64,000 nucleotides of DNA. Source: VRUE01 sp963704545 (GTDB lineage: Bacteria > Actinomycetota > Thermoleophilia > Solirubrobacterales > 70-9). This document shows, piece after piece, positions 26,664 through 34,450 of this stretch (position 1 is its first letter; every line of letters starts with the position of its first letter). Below the pieces are notes generated by a model. The model was not told the origin of the DNA, made no database searches, and saw nothing but the letters and a program-made list of their open reading frames with translations. Position numbers and translations under genes: made by a program. The stretch spans positions 1,798,001 to 1,862,000 of the forward strand of contig OY969915.1 in NCBI GenBank assembly GCA_963704545.1, read 5' to 3'.

Positions 26664-27583
26664 GGTGAGAAGAAGGGTAGGGACACGTAGCGCTCGCCCG
26701 AGTCGCAGACGACGGTGACCACGCGCTTGCCCGACATCTCCGGGCGAGCGGCGACCTCGAGCGCCGCCTTGATGTTGGCCCCGGCCGAGATCCCGGCCAG
26801 CACCCCCTCCCTCTGCGCGGCGAGGCGAGCCGTGTCGAGCGCGTCCTCGTCGGAGACCGAGAGGATCTCGTCGATCACCGAGCGGTCGAGCACCTCGGGG
26901 ACGAAGCCGGCGCCGATCCCCTGGATCTTGTGCGGTCCGGGCCGGCCGCCGGAGAGGACGGGAGAGCTGACGGGCTCCACCGCCACGATCAGGGTCTCCG
27001 GGCTGCGCTCGCGCAGCACCGTCCCCACGCCGGTGATCGTGCCTCCGGTGCCGACCCCGGCGACGAAAGCCCCCACCTCGCCGTCGGTGTCCCGCCAGAT
27101 CTCCTCCGCCGTGGTGCGCCGGTGCACCTCCGGGTTGGCCGGGTTGGAGAACTGCTGCGGCATGAACCCCTTGCGCTGCTCGCAGATCTCCTCGGCCAGC
27201 TCGACCGCCTCGGTCATCCCGCCCAGCGAAGGCGTCTCCCGCACCTCGGCGCCGTAGGCGCGCAGCAGCTTCGACCGCTCCCGGCTCATCCCCTCGGGCA
27301 GGGTCAGGATCAGCTCGTATCCCCGCGCCGCGCAGACCATCGCCAGGGCGATGCCCGTGTTGCCGCTGGTCGGCTCGACGATCACCGAACGGCCGGGCTC
27401 GATCAGCCCTTCCTCCTCGGCCGCGTCGATCATCGCCACCCCGATCCGGTCCTTGACCGAGCCACCGGGGTTGAGGTACTCGAGCTTGGCGCAGACCTCG
27501 CCGGCAAGACCGTCCCCCAGTCGCGAGAGCGAGACCAGGGGCGTATCGCCGACGGCTGCGGCTGCGGTTCCCCTGATCCGCAT
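26660..27583 (-). CDS. cysK: Cysteine synthase (O-acetylserine sulfhydrylase)
   Basis: PLP enzyme that makes cysteine from O-acetylserine and sulfide. It has 307 residues. PLP lysine K44 in GGSVKDR, the substrate loop TSGNTG near 70, MPQQFSNPANP, GVGTGGTITG (phosphate cup) and the C-terminal CDSGERY are present. The ATG lies 9 nt after GAGAGG. It forms a two-gene operon with cysE. Upstream on the same strand is the STAND ATPase gene and then an Rrf2 regulator of the CymR type that might control it. Confidence 0.96.
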   Translation of the reverse strand: MRIRGTAAAAVGDTPLVSLSRLGDGLAGEVCAKLEYLNPGGSVKDRIGVAMIDAAEEEGLIEPGRSVIVEPTSGNTGIALAMVCAARGYELILTLPEGMSRERSKLLRAYGAEVRETPSLGGMTEAVELAEEICEQRKGFMPQQFSNPANPEVHRRTTAEEIWRDTDGEVGAFVAGVGTGGTITGVGTVLRERSPETLIVAVEPVSSPVLSGGRPGPHKIQGIGAGFVPEVLDRSVIDEILSVSDEDALDTARLAAQREGVLAGISAGANIKAALEVAARPEMSGKRVVTVVCDSGERYVSLPFFSP

Positions 27584-27672
27584 CAGATGAAGCCTCTCTC
27601 GCCGTCGGACATGCGAGGACTCTAGAACCCTTCGATGACAGCGGCGCACATAGCTCGTCCTACGAGCCGCAG

Positions 27673-27690
27673 GTAGGCCCTCCGGCCTAC
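27673..27690 (-). terminator. Small hairpin at the end of the STAND ATPase gene
   Basis: GTAGGCC and GGCCTAC pair around CTCC, with the TAG stop in one arm. No T-run. Weak support as a terminator separating this gene from cysK. Confidence 0.35.
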
Positions 27691-30188
27691 GGCTGGCGCC
27701 CGCTCGGAGAAGCCCCATCGGCTCGGCGGTGCGACAGATCGGCGAGCTCTCGGCGAACACGCTCTGCCTCCTCGTGGCGCCCCACGTCATCCAGACAGAT
27801 CGAGAGGTTGTTCAACGAACTGGCGAGGCCTGGCTCGTGGGCAGTTGGGTTGGCGGCGATCAGGCGACGGTAGATCTCGACGGCTTCTTCGATCTCAGCT
27901 ATGCCCTCCCCGCGGCGTCCCACACCAGCCAGGCGATACAAGAGGTCTTTCAGAGAGCGAGCCAGGCCAGGCTCGTAAGCGGCCGGGTTGGCGCCGGCGA
28001 GGCGACGGTAGACCTCGACAGACTCCTCGCTCGCCGCCAGGCCCTCCTCGTGGCGCCCGGTCGCAGCCAGGCACAGCGAGAGGTTGGCCAGCGAGCCGGC
28101 CAGGCCAGGCTCGTAAGCGGCCGGGTTGGCGCCGGCGAGGCGACGGTAGACCTCGACAGACTCCTCGCTCGCCGCCAGGCCCTCCTCGTGGCGCCCGGTC
28201 GCAGCCAGGCGATTTGAGAGGTTGGCCAGCGAAAGGGCGAGCTTGGGCTCATAGGTCGCTGAGTCGGCAACGGCGAGGCGACGGCGAACCTCGACCGACT
28301 CCTCGCTTGCCACCACGCCCTCCTCATGGCGCCCCACGTCGGCCAGGCGATTTGAGAGGTTGGTCAGCGAAAGGGCGAGCTTGGGCTCATAGGTCGGTGG
28401 GTCGGCAGCGGCGAGGCGACGGTAGACCTCGACGGCCTCCTCGATCGCCGCCATGCCCTCCTCGTGGCGCCCGGTCGCAGCCAGGCACAGCGAGAGGTTG
28501 GTCAACGAGTCGGCAAGGCTCAGCTCGTAAGTCGCTGGGCTGGCGGCGGTGAGACGCCTGCATCGCTCGACCGACTCCTCGCTTGCCACCACGCCCTCCT
28601 CATGGCGCCCCACGTCGGCCAAGCGGATCGAGAGGAGAGTCAGCAGGGTGGCCAGGCCAGGCTCATGGACGGCGGGCTCGGCGGCGGCCAGGCGACGGTG
28701 GTAGGCCACATCTTGGGCTGTCAGGGAGAGCGCGAGCGGGCTGAGGAGAAGGTCTGGCCGCGGTGGCATCAAAGCGACGGCATTTGGCAAGGCCACGGGA
28801 TCAACCTCCACGACGGCTATCGCGCGATCGACCGCCGCGGCTGCCGTCGAAGCGTTGCCGTAGAGGAGATCGTGGTCGGCTTCTGTCGCTGCCTGTGTGA
28901 CGGCCACCCCGCAGAGCCGCTCGAGTTCGGTGCTGAGGATCGGCTGAAGTGCAGCCGCAAGTTGTGGGTGGTCGGCTGCCGCACGAGCGTAGACCCCGAG
29001 AGGCTGCGTAATTCCGTTCGGCTCTTTCCGTCCCAAGACACCTGCCAGGACCCCTGCCTGATCGCTGAAATCTTCCGCCACAAGGTGCTCGCCGACCAGG
29101 TCAGGTTCGAGGGGGTTCCACCATCTCGGACCCTGGTACTGGTCGTGTACCCATCGCGCAAGCTGCAAGCGGCGCTCCGCCGGCGCATCCTCTAGGTCGG
29201 GGAGCAAGCGGAGCAGCTCTGCCGCCTCCGCTTCGGTCTCAGCACCCGCCAGAGTCGCCAAGCCGACAACTCGCCGGGGCAGCACCTCATCCCTGAACAG
29301 GTCAGAGGCGCTTGCGAGCCAATAGTTCTGCTCGTGCTCCAGTACCTCGTCGAGCAGAGCCGCCCGATTTGACGGCGGTGCGGGATTCCCGTGCACAGCG
29401 AGATACGCAGCAATAACAACCAGCAACGGGCTGGCAAAGTCTTTCTCTTCAAGCACCTTCGGCGGCAGCGGTGGAAACGCGGTTGGATCGGCGCGAGCCG
29501 CAAACGCACTGGCGGCTGCCTCGAACAGCGCTTCCCGCTCCGGGACCTCAAGCGGAAGATCCTCGAGCACACGTACTTCGCAGTCGTCGAGCAGAGAATC
29601 GAGTACCCGATTCCTGTTCCGCAAACGCTCGGTCCAGTCGGTGGTTCGACGCGGGGCCGCCCGTACGAGCAGCAGCAGGCGAACCGGCGCCTCTACGGTT
29701 GCGTGGGCTACGAGCAGCGGCAGCAGCAGTTTCAATTGCTCGACGCGCGACTCTGCATAGTCGATGACTATGAGACGTGCGGTCGGGATGTCCACGAGAG
29801 CCTCCAAGGCGGCCGGGTCGGCTATCTCCGAAAGGAACCCGCAAAGCCAATCCCTGCGCTCGATGCGCTCGCACAGCTCAACCGCCAGTCGCGTCTTCCC
29901 AGTGCCGCCGCGACCACCGATTACTTGACCGGCAAACGGAACTGCCGCATCCACCCAATCTTCCAGTTCATCGGGAAGATCGACGCGGGCCGCATAGCGC
30001 ACCACGCCCGAGCGAGCCCGCACCAGCCGCGTCGGCAACTTCACACGGGCGGAAACCGGGACGACTGCAGGTTCAAGAGGGACTTTTCGAGGCGCGCCTC
30101 CATGAACGTCCCCATAGACAATTTGGATCGAACCATGACTGTTCAGGACCTGAACGTTCTTGTTACCGCGAATGGACTGGCTTGCCAC
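27687..30188 (-). CDS. STAND (NLR-like) ATPase with TPR repeats and N-terminal amyloid-type motif
   Basis: It has 833 residues. The first 27 hold NVQVLN and SIQIVYG, two short beta-prone QxV/QIV segments resembling RHIM or fungal PP amyloid signalling motifs found at the tips of bacterial NLR-like proteins. An NTPase follows: Walker A GGRGGTGKT (91-99), Walker B RLIVIDYAE (138-146). From about 510 come six full and one partial 46-residue TPR units with consensus LxNLSxxLAxxGRHEEG. The GTG has GGAGG 7 nt upstream. No separate effector gene is adjacent. Probably a ligand sensor that oligomerises, perhaps in phage defence; this is inference from architecture. The 5' half looks less GC-rich than its neighbours. 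Confidence 0.8.
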   Translation of the reverse strand: MASQSIRGNKNVQVLNSHGSIQIVYGDVHGGAPRKVPLEPAVVPVSARVKLPTRLVRARSGVVRYAARVDLPDELEDWVDAAVPFAGQVIGGRGGTGKTRLAVELCERIERRDWLCGFLSEIADPAALEALVDIPTARLIVIDYAESRVEQLKLLLPLLVAHATVEAPVRLLLLVRAAPRRTTDWTERLRNRNRVLDSLLDDCEVRVLEDLPLEVPEREALFEAAASAFAARADPTAFPPLPPKVLEEKDFASPLLVVIAAYLAVHGNPAPPSNRAALLDEVLEHEQNYWLASASDLFRDEVLPRRVVGLATLAGAETEAEAAELLRLLPDLEDAPAERRLQLARWVHDQYQGPRWWNPLEPDLVGEHLVAEDFSDQAGVLAGVLGRKEPNGITQPLGVYARAAADHPQLAAALQPILSTELERLCGVAVTQAATEADHDLLYGNASTAAAAVDRAIAVVEVDPVALPNAVALMPPRPDLLLSPLALSLTAQDVAYHRRLAAAEPAVHEPGLATLLTLLSIRLADVGRHEEGVVASEESVERCRRLTAASPATYELSLADSLTNLSLCLAATGRHEEGMAAIEEAVEVYRRLAAADPPTYEPKLALSLTNLSNRLADVGRHEEGVVASEESVEVRRRLAVADSATYEPKLALSLANLSNRLAATGRHEEGLAASEESVEVYRRLAGANPAAYEPGLAGSLANLSLCLAATGRHEEGLAASEESVEVYRRLAGANPAAYEPGLARSLKDLLYRLAGVGRRGEGIAEIEEAVEIYRRLIAANPTAHEPGLASSLNNLSICLDDVGRHEEAERVRRELADLSHRRADGASPSGRQP
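27961..28210 (-). repeat. Recent tandem duplication inside the TPR region
   Basis: Bases 27961-28072 are identical to 28099-28210 (112 of 112), a 138-bp period equal to one 46-residue TPR unit. Other units of the gene are clearly diverged, so this pair was duplicated or homogenised recently. Confidence 0.9.
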
Positions 30189-30348
30189 GCGGCTGCCTCC
30201 GGGACTAGCTTGGGTTTCGGGAGTCGCGGCTACTGTTGCCCCGTCCGCTTCCGAAGTTCACGTTGACCTGGCTACCCTCAAATCGCATAGATCGAAGCCT
30301 TCCATATCTCGACCAGCCAGGTAAGCCGTAATACTGGAACAACCCGAT

Positions 30349-30747
30349 CTAGATGAAATACATCCCCGAGCCGGCCGCCTCCGCCTCGCGGCGGGCGACT
30401 TCGGCGATCGTGGTCTGGCCGAAGACCTTGCGCAGGGCGGTGACACCCTCGGCCCAGATGCCGCCGGCCTCGTCGGCCTCTTGGCCGACCTTGCCGTCGA
30501 GCGCCTGGACCACCTCGAGGACGGTGATCTCCTCGGCCGGGCGGGAGAGCGTGTAGCCACCCTTCATCCCGCGGTGACTTGTCAGCAGGCCGCCGCGGCG
30601 CAGGGTCGAGAAGAGCTGCTCGAGGAACTGCTCGGGAATGCCGCGCCGCTCCGCCAACTCCTTGATCGGCACCGGCCTCTCGCCCGAGCGAGCAAGCTCC
30701 GCCATGGCGACGACCGCGTAGCGCGACTTCGAGGTGATCGAGATCAC
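30349..30747 (-). CDS. Rrf2-family transcriptional regulator
   Basis: It has 132 residues. Winged helix: ISITSKSRYAVVAMAELA, IKELAERRGIPEQFLEQLFSTLRRGGLLTSHRGMKGGYTLSR, then a dimerisation helix. It contains no cysteine at all, so it cannot carry an iron-sulfur cluster like IscR or NsrR and resembles CymR, the cysteine regulator that senses through CysK. GTG start. cysK-cysE lie downstream on the same strand beyond the STAND gene, which fits a CymR-like role, but that is inference. Confidence 0.85.
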   Translation of the reverse strand: MISITSKSRYAVVAMAELARSGERPVPIKELAERRGIPEQFLEQLFSTLRRGGLLTSHRGMKGGYTLSRPAEEITVLEVVQALDGKVGQEADEAGGIWAEGVTALRKVFGQTTIAEVARREAEAAGSGMYFI

Positions 30748-30859
30748 ATCCGCTTTCTACCGCACTCCTCGGACCGGCCTGGGTTAGGATCGGGGGGATT
30801 CGGGCTCCAGGGCTGACGATGGAGCCGTCAGCAGCAACACCGAGAGATCGGAAGCAGTC

Positions 30860-31483
30860 CTGAGCGAGCGACCCCAGTGCCTAGTCATCGACGGTCATCC
30901 GATCGTCCGTCTCGGCGTGCGCCGGGCGCTGCAGGACAGCTTCGATGTCGAAGAGGCCACCTGCCGCGAGGAGGCGGTCGAGCTCGTACGGGACGTCGGC
31001 AGCATCGACGTGGCGATCCTCGACATGCGCCGCTGGACCGGCAACGACCATCCCGAGCCGATCGGTGCCATCGATGCGATCAAGGCCCTGCTCAGGTCCG
31101 AGCCCCAGCTTGGCATCGTCGCCCATGGCGACCGTGCCGAGCGTCATCTGGCCAGCGCCGCCCTGCAGGCCGGCGCCAGCGCCTACGTGTCGCGCACCGC
31201 CGGCGCCGAGGAGCTGAAGCGGGCCGCCCATGCCGCACTGGACCAGGAACGCTTCGTCGACCCCGCCGTCCCCCCACGCGGCAGCCGTGGCAAGCTGACC
31301 AAGCGCCAGCGCGAAATCCTCCAGCTCCTCGCCAACGGCGAATCGACGACCGTCGCCGCTCGCGAGCTGGATCTCAGCGAAGAAACGGTCAAGACCCACA
31401 CCAAGAACGCCCTGGGGCGGCTGGGGGCCAGGAACAGAACTCACGCCGTCGCGATAGCCCTGCGCGAGTGCCTGATCGAGTAG
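30860..31483 (+). CDS. NarL/LuxR-type response regulator, start codon unclear
   Basis: About 207 residues: receiver domain, then a LuxR-type helix-turn-helix (LTKRQREILQLLANGESTTVAARELDLSEETVKTH). The phosphoacceptor is D55 (DVAILDM). The first acidic pocket is only half present (VIDGHP instead of VxDDHP) and the usual receiver lysine is arginine (YVSRTAG). The first GTG in frame, at 30917, would cut off the first strand of the receiver. Frame and similarity continue upstream to a CTG at 30860 preceded by GGAAG, used here as a provisional start. No histidine kinase is adjacent. Confidence 0.72.
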   Translation: MSERPQCLVIDGHPIVRLGVRRALQDSFDVEEATCREEAVELVRDVGSIDVAILDMRRWTGNDHPEPIGAIDAIKALLRSEPQLGIVAHGDRAERHLASAALQAGASAYVSRTAGAEELKRAAHAALDQERFVDPAVPPRGSRGKLTKRQREILQLLANGESTTVAARELDLSEETVKTHTKNALGRLGARNRTHAVAIALRECLIE

Positions 31484-31487
31484 CTGG

Positions 31488-31583
31488 CCCGCGGGTCCTG
31501 TCGCTGCAGGGGACCCACCACCCCTTCCGGTCGCTAAAGCGTCCTCAGGGGCGGTTCCCCCTACAGCGCCACCCGCGGGAGAG
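31488..31583 (+). repeat. Palindromic element A, copy 2 (intergenic)
   Basis: Outer arms CCCGCGGGT / ACCCGCGGG as in copy 1. It keeps TCCTGTC, the inner stem ACCACCCC / GGGGCGGT, the loop CGGTCGCTAAAGCG and the 3' end GCCACCCGCGGGAGAG. It begins 5 bp after the response-regulator stop. Confidence 0.88.
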
Positions 31584-31682
31584 GCGCCGAGTCGGCGACA
31601 CGCATAACCCCAGCAACGAGGACGAGACGCTTGCGCGCCCCCAGCCCACGTTGCGATGAGCTTCAGTTTTCTGGGCGCTTGC

Positions 31683-31709
31683 TTGACAGCTTGCGCATAA
31701 AGCTGTCAA
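31683..31709. terminator. 10-bp-stem hairpin between convergent genes
   Basis: TTGACAGCTT and AAGCTGTCAA pair around GCGCATA. Without a T-run it is only a possible bidirectional 3' end structure for the response regulator and the HDOD gene. Confidence 0.4.
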
Positions 31710-31721
31710 TCGAGAGCGACT

Positions 31722-31813
31722 CTCGCGGGGGGTGGCATCGATCTGGGGGACCACCCCGAGGAAGCTTTAGCTACCGCAGGGGTGGTGGCACCAGATCGAT
31801 GACAGGACCCGCC
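31722..31813 (-). repeat. Palindromic element A, copy 4 (intergenic, reversed)
   Basis: Read on the minus strand it has GCGGGTCCTGTC, a variable stem ATCGATCTGG / CCAGATCGAT, ACCACCCC / GGGGTGGT, the loop CGGTAGCTAAAGC and the end GCCACCCC...GAGAG. The variable stem differs completely from copies 1-3 yet pairs perfectly. It faces copy 2 at a distance of about 140 bp. Confidence 0.8.
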
Positions 31814-31826
31814 GCGCCTGAGCGCT

Positions 31827-32927
31827 CTAGATCCAGCCGCAGTCGCGCGCGGTGAGGACGGCCTGCGCCCGGTCGACGGCGCCGATCTTGCCGTAGACGT
31901 TGTGAAGGTGGGTGCGGATGGTCGAAACGGAGAGCTGCATTTCGCCGGCGATCTGCTTGTAGACCATCCCCTCGGAGAGGTGGCGGAGGACGTCGAGCTC
32001 GCGGGCCGAGAGCGGGCAGGGCTCCGTCATCCGAGGCGAGTCGCTACCCCCGTGGGGCATCTCGTAGAGGAGGTCGCGCAGCGCCTCGGGGTCGAGGCCG
32101 CAGCGTTTCGCGCAGGTGCGCAGGCGCTCCGGGTTCACGGCCTCGCCCTGGCTGTAGTGGGCGACCATGTCGGCGGTTGCGATCATCGCCGCCAGCCCGT
32201 CGGCGTCGGCGGCGTGATGGCGCTCGATCGCGACGGCGAGGTGCGACGGCATGTTCCAGCGTCGCGCGAGCACACCGCCGACCAGGGCATGGTCGATGCC
32301 AAGCCGGTCGCGCTCCTCGCGCACTCGCTGCTCGGGCGTCTTCGCGACCGCGTCGAACTGGCCCCGGTCGCCCGGGTGCAGGCTGCAGATCACGAGGCGT
32401 CCGACATCGTGCAGGAGAGTGGCGACGGCCAGCTCGTCACGGCGTTCCCAGCCGACGGTGCGGCCGATCTGGTCGCCGGCCTGCTGAGTGGCGAGGGCGT
32501 GGACGCGGAAGCGCTCGGGCCGCATCTCGCGGCTTCCGTTGGGCTCGAAGAAGTCGAAGACCGGCGAGGTGCCCGCGATTGCCAGCACACCGGCCGGCTT
32601 CAGCACGTCGACGGCCTCGGGGATGCTGCTCACCGACCCGGCGACGTCGCTGCTGCGGTTGGCGAAGCGCAGGACCGCGATCGCCAGGCCGACGTCCGAT
32701 TCGACCGCCTCGATCACCTCGGAGACGCGAGTTGTCTCGGCCGTCGCAGCGCGCATCACCCGGGCTCGCGACTCCACCAGGACCGGGAACTTCTCGACCG
32801 CGTCGAAGGCGGCGGCCAGGCGGGCTCCTGGAGCCGCCTTGGCACGAGCGCCGTTGGAGCGGGCGCCGTTGGTGGGCGCCGCCTCGGGCTTCACTTTGCC
32901 GTTGGTCTGTGGCTTGGTCGACTGCAT
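31827..32927 (-). CDS. HDOD domain fused to a LuxR-type DNA-binding domain
   Basis: It has 366 residues. A low-complexity N-terminus (about 1-35) is followed by an HDOD domain (about 38-270) with VATLLHDVGRL and AIERHHAADADG. A LuxR-type helix-turn-helix (CPLSARELDVLRHLSEGMVYKQIAGEMQ, then STIRTHLHNVYGKIG) ends the protein. HDOD domains are signalling modules of unclear ligand; here one appears to regulate transcription directly. The gene stands alone, converging with the response regulator and 154 bp downstream of the gltX stop. Confidence 0.82.
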   Translation of the reverse strand: MQSTKPQTNGKVKPEAAPTNGARSNGARAKAAPGARLAAAFDAVEKFPVLVESRARVMRAATAETTRVSEVIEAVESDVGLAIAVLRFANRSSDVAGSVSSIPEAVDVLKPAGVLAIAGTSPVFDFFEPNGSREMRPERFRVHALATQQAGDQIGRTVGWERRDELAVATLLHDVGRLVICSLHPGDRGQFDAVAKTPEQRVREERDRLGIDHALVGGVLARRWNMPSHLAVAIERHHAADADGLAAMIATADMVAHYSQGEAVNPERLRTCAKRCGLDPEALRDLLYEMPHGGSDSPRMTEPCPLSARELDVLRHLSEGMVYKQIAGEMQLSVSTIRTHLHNVYGKIGAVDRAQAVLTARDCGWI

Positions 32928-33081
32928 GGCGGGAAAACCAGCTCGCAGCCTTCATCGGCAGACAAGGACGCACGGTTTAGCCTCGCCATCCCCAAAACTG
33001 GGGTAGAAGCCGGGGCCATTTGTCCACTTGGGTGAGGCCGGAACCTCCTCGTTGTCCGCAAGGCCAGGAGCCGCGCCAGGG

Positions 33082-34449
33082 CTAGGGCCGGAGCCGCGTG
33101 AGGGCTGCGTCGATGCGGGCGAGGGATTCGTCCCGCCCCAGAGCCGCAAGCGACTCGAAGATTCCCGGCGATACCGCGGTGCCCGTGATCGCGACGCGAA
33201 TCGGCTGGTAGACCCGGCCAGGCTTGGCATCGAGCCGCTCCGGGAGCGGCTCCAGGGCTTTCTCGACCGCTCCGGCGTCGAACGCCTCGACCTCGGCCAG
33301 GGCCGAGCGCACAGCCTCCAGGGCGGGCAGTGCACCGTCCTTCATCACCTTGCCCCACGCCTTCTCGTCGTCGACAGGCGGCTCGAAGAGGAAACGGATC
33401 AGCAGCCACACCTCGTCGAGGGTCTGCGCTTTCTCCTGAGCGATCGCGCAGGCGCCGCGCAGGCGATCGTCGGGCTCGCGCCCGAGGTGCCTCGCCACCG
33501 CTTCGGTGTACTCCTCCGGCGGCAACTCGCGCATGAAGCGCCCGTTGACCCAGCGCAGCTTCTTCTCGTCGAAGATCGCCGCGGCCCTGCCGACGTCCTC
33601 GACCTGGAAGCGCCGGACCAGCTCCTCGGTCGGCATCAGGGTCGTGTCGTCGTCGGTTCCCCAGCCGAGCAGCGCGAGGTAGTTGCGGACCGCCGCCGGC
33701 AGGTAGCCGGCCTCGCGCAGCTCCTGCACCGAGGCGGCGCCGTGGCGCTTGGAGAGCTTCTTGCCGTCGGGCCCGTGCAGCAGCGGCAGGTGCGCGTAGC
33801 GCGGCGGCTCGTGGCCGAGGGCAGCGAGGACCAGCAGCTGCTTCGGCGTGTTGGAAAGGTGGTCGTCGCCACGCACGACCTCGTCGATCCCCATCTCCGC
33901 GTCGTCCACGGCGACCGCGAAGTTGTAGAGGACCGAGCCGTCACCGCGGGCGATGACGAAGTCGTCGTAGCTGCGGTTGGGGAAGCTGACGGGCCCGCGG
34001 ATCAGGTCGTGGACCACGGTCTCCCCCTCGTCGGGCACCCTCAGTCTGACCGCCGCGCCCGGCTCGTCGACCGGCGTGCCCCGGTAGCCGCGACCGGCAC
34101 CGTGCTCGGCCTTCCAGGCCTCGACCTCCTTGGCCGTGGCCGAGTCGCGGTAGGCGGCACCGGACTCGAGCAGCCGTTGCAGCGCCTCCGCATGGCGATC
34201 GGCGCGCGAGGCCTGCGAGACCGGCCCCTCGTCCCAGTCCAGCTCCAGCCAGCGCAGAGCGTCGAGGATCTGCTCGACGTTCTCTTCGGTCGAGCGCTCG
34301 CGATCGGTGTCCTCGATCCGCAGCACCAGCTCCCCGCCCGAGTGACGAGCGGCGAGCCAGTTGTAGAGTGCCGTCCGCGCCCCGCCGATGTGCAATGCCC
34401 CGGTCGGGGATGGGGCGAACCTCAGGCGGATTGGAGAGTCTTCAGACAC
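33082..34449 (-). CDS. gltX: Glutamyl-tRNA synthetase
   Basis: Class I synthetase, 455 residues. PSPTGALHIGG (13-23) carries the HIGH signature and KKLSKRHG the KMSKS loop. The C-terminal anticodon-binding domain has VNGRFMRELPPEEY and QPIRVAITGTAVSPGIFE. Because gatCAB is present, it probably also charges tRNA(Gln) with glutamate; this is inference. GTG start chosen because family similarity begins eight residues later. The start codon is separated by a single base from the divergent nfo ATG. Confidence 0.96.
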   Translation of the reverse strand: MSEDSPIRLRFAPSPTGALHIGGARTALYNWLAARHSGGELVLRIEDTDRERSTEENVEQILDALRWLELDWDEGPVSQASRADRHAEALQRLLESGAAYRDSATAKEVEAWKAEHGAGRGYRGTPVDEPGAAVRLRVPDEGETVVHDLIRGPVSFPNRSYDDFVIARGDGSVLYNFAVAVDDAEMGIDEVVRGDDHLSNTPKQLLVLAALGHEPPRYAHLPLLHGPDGKKLSKRHGAASVQELREAGYLPAAVRNYLALLGWGTDDDTTLMPTEELVRRFQVEDVGRAAAIFDEKKLRWVNGRFMRELPPEEYTEAVARHLGREPDDRLRGACAIAQEKAQTLDEVWLLIRFLFEPPVDDEKAWGKVMKDGALPALEAVRSALAEVEAFDAGAVEKALEPLPERLDAKPGRVYQPIRVAITGTAVSPGIFESLAALGRDESLARIDAALTRLRP

Positions 34450-34450
34450 G

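Larger units (their letters stand above)
31484..31826. other. Gene-free island with two palindromic elements and a hairpin
   Basis: No credible coding sequence lies in these 343 bp between two genes that converge. They hold element A copy 2 on the plus strand, a hairpin TTGACAGCTT / AAGCTGTCAA (31683-31709, 7-nt loop) and element A copy 4 in reverse orientation. About 100 bp around the hairpin show nothing else recognisable. Confidence 0.7.

Noticed and set aside
26660..27690. Cysteine- or SAM-responsive leader before cysK.
   Set aside because: The region has no recognisable riboswitch core or T-box; control by the Rrf2 protein is the simpler idea.
27687..28700. Regular repeats that might look like a CRISPR array or satellite.
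   Set aside because: The 138-bp period equals one TPR unit of an open reading frame, and there are no unique spacers.
30877..31659. Long Arg/Pro-rich open frame on the plus strand over the response regulator.
   Set aside because: It lies out of frame with a clear receiver plus LuxR protein and has the composition of a shadow frame in GC-rich DNA.
32928..33081. Possible c-di-GMP (GEMM-type) riboswitch before the HDOD-LuxR gene, suggested by GGCTAAACC on the minus strand.
   Set aside because: The other conserved parts (CACGCA, GACGCAAAGCC, tetraloop-receptor arms) are missing, so the resemblance is too short.
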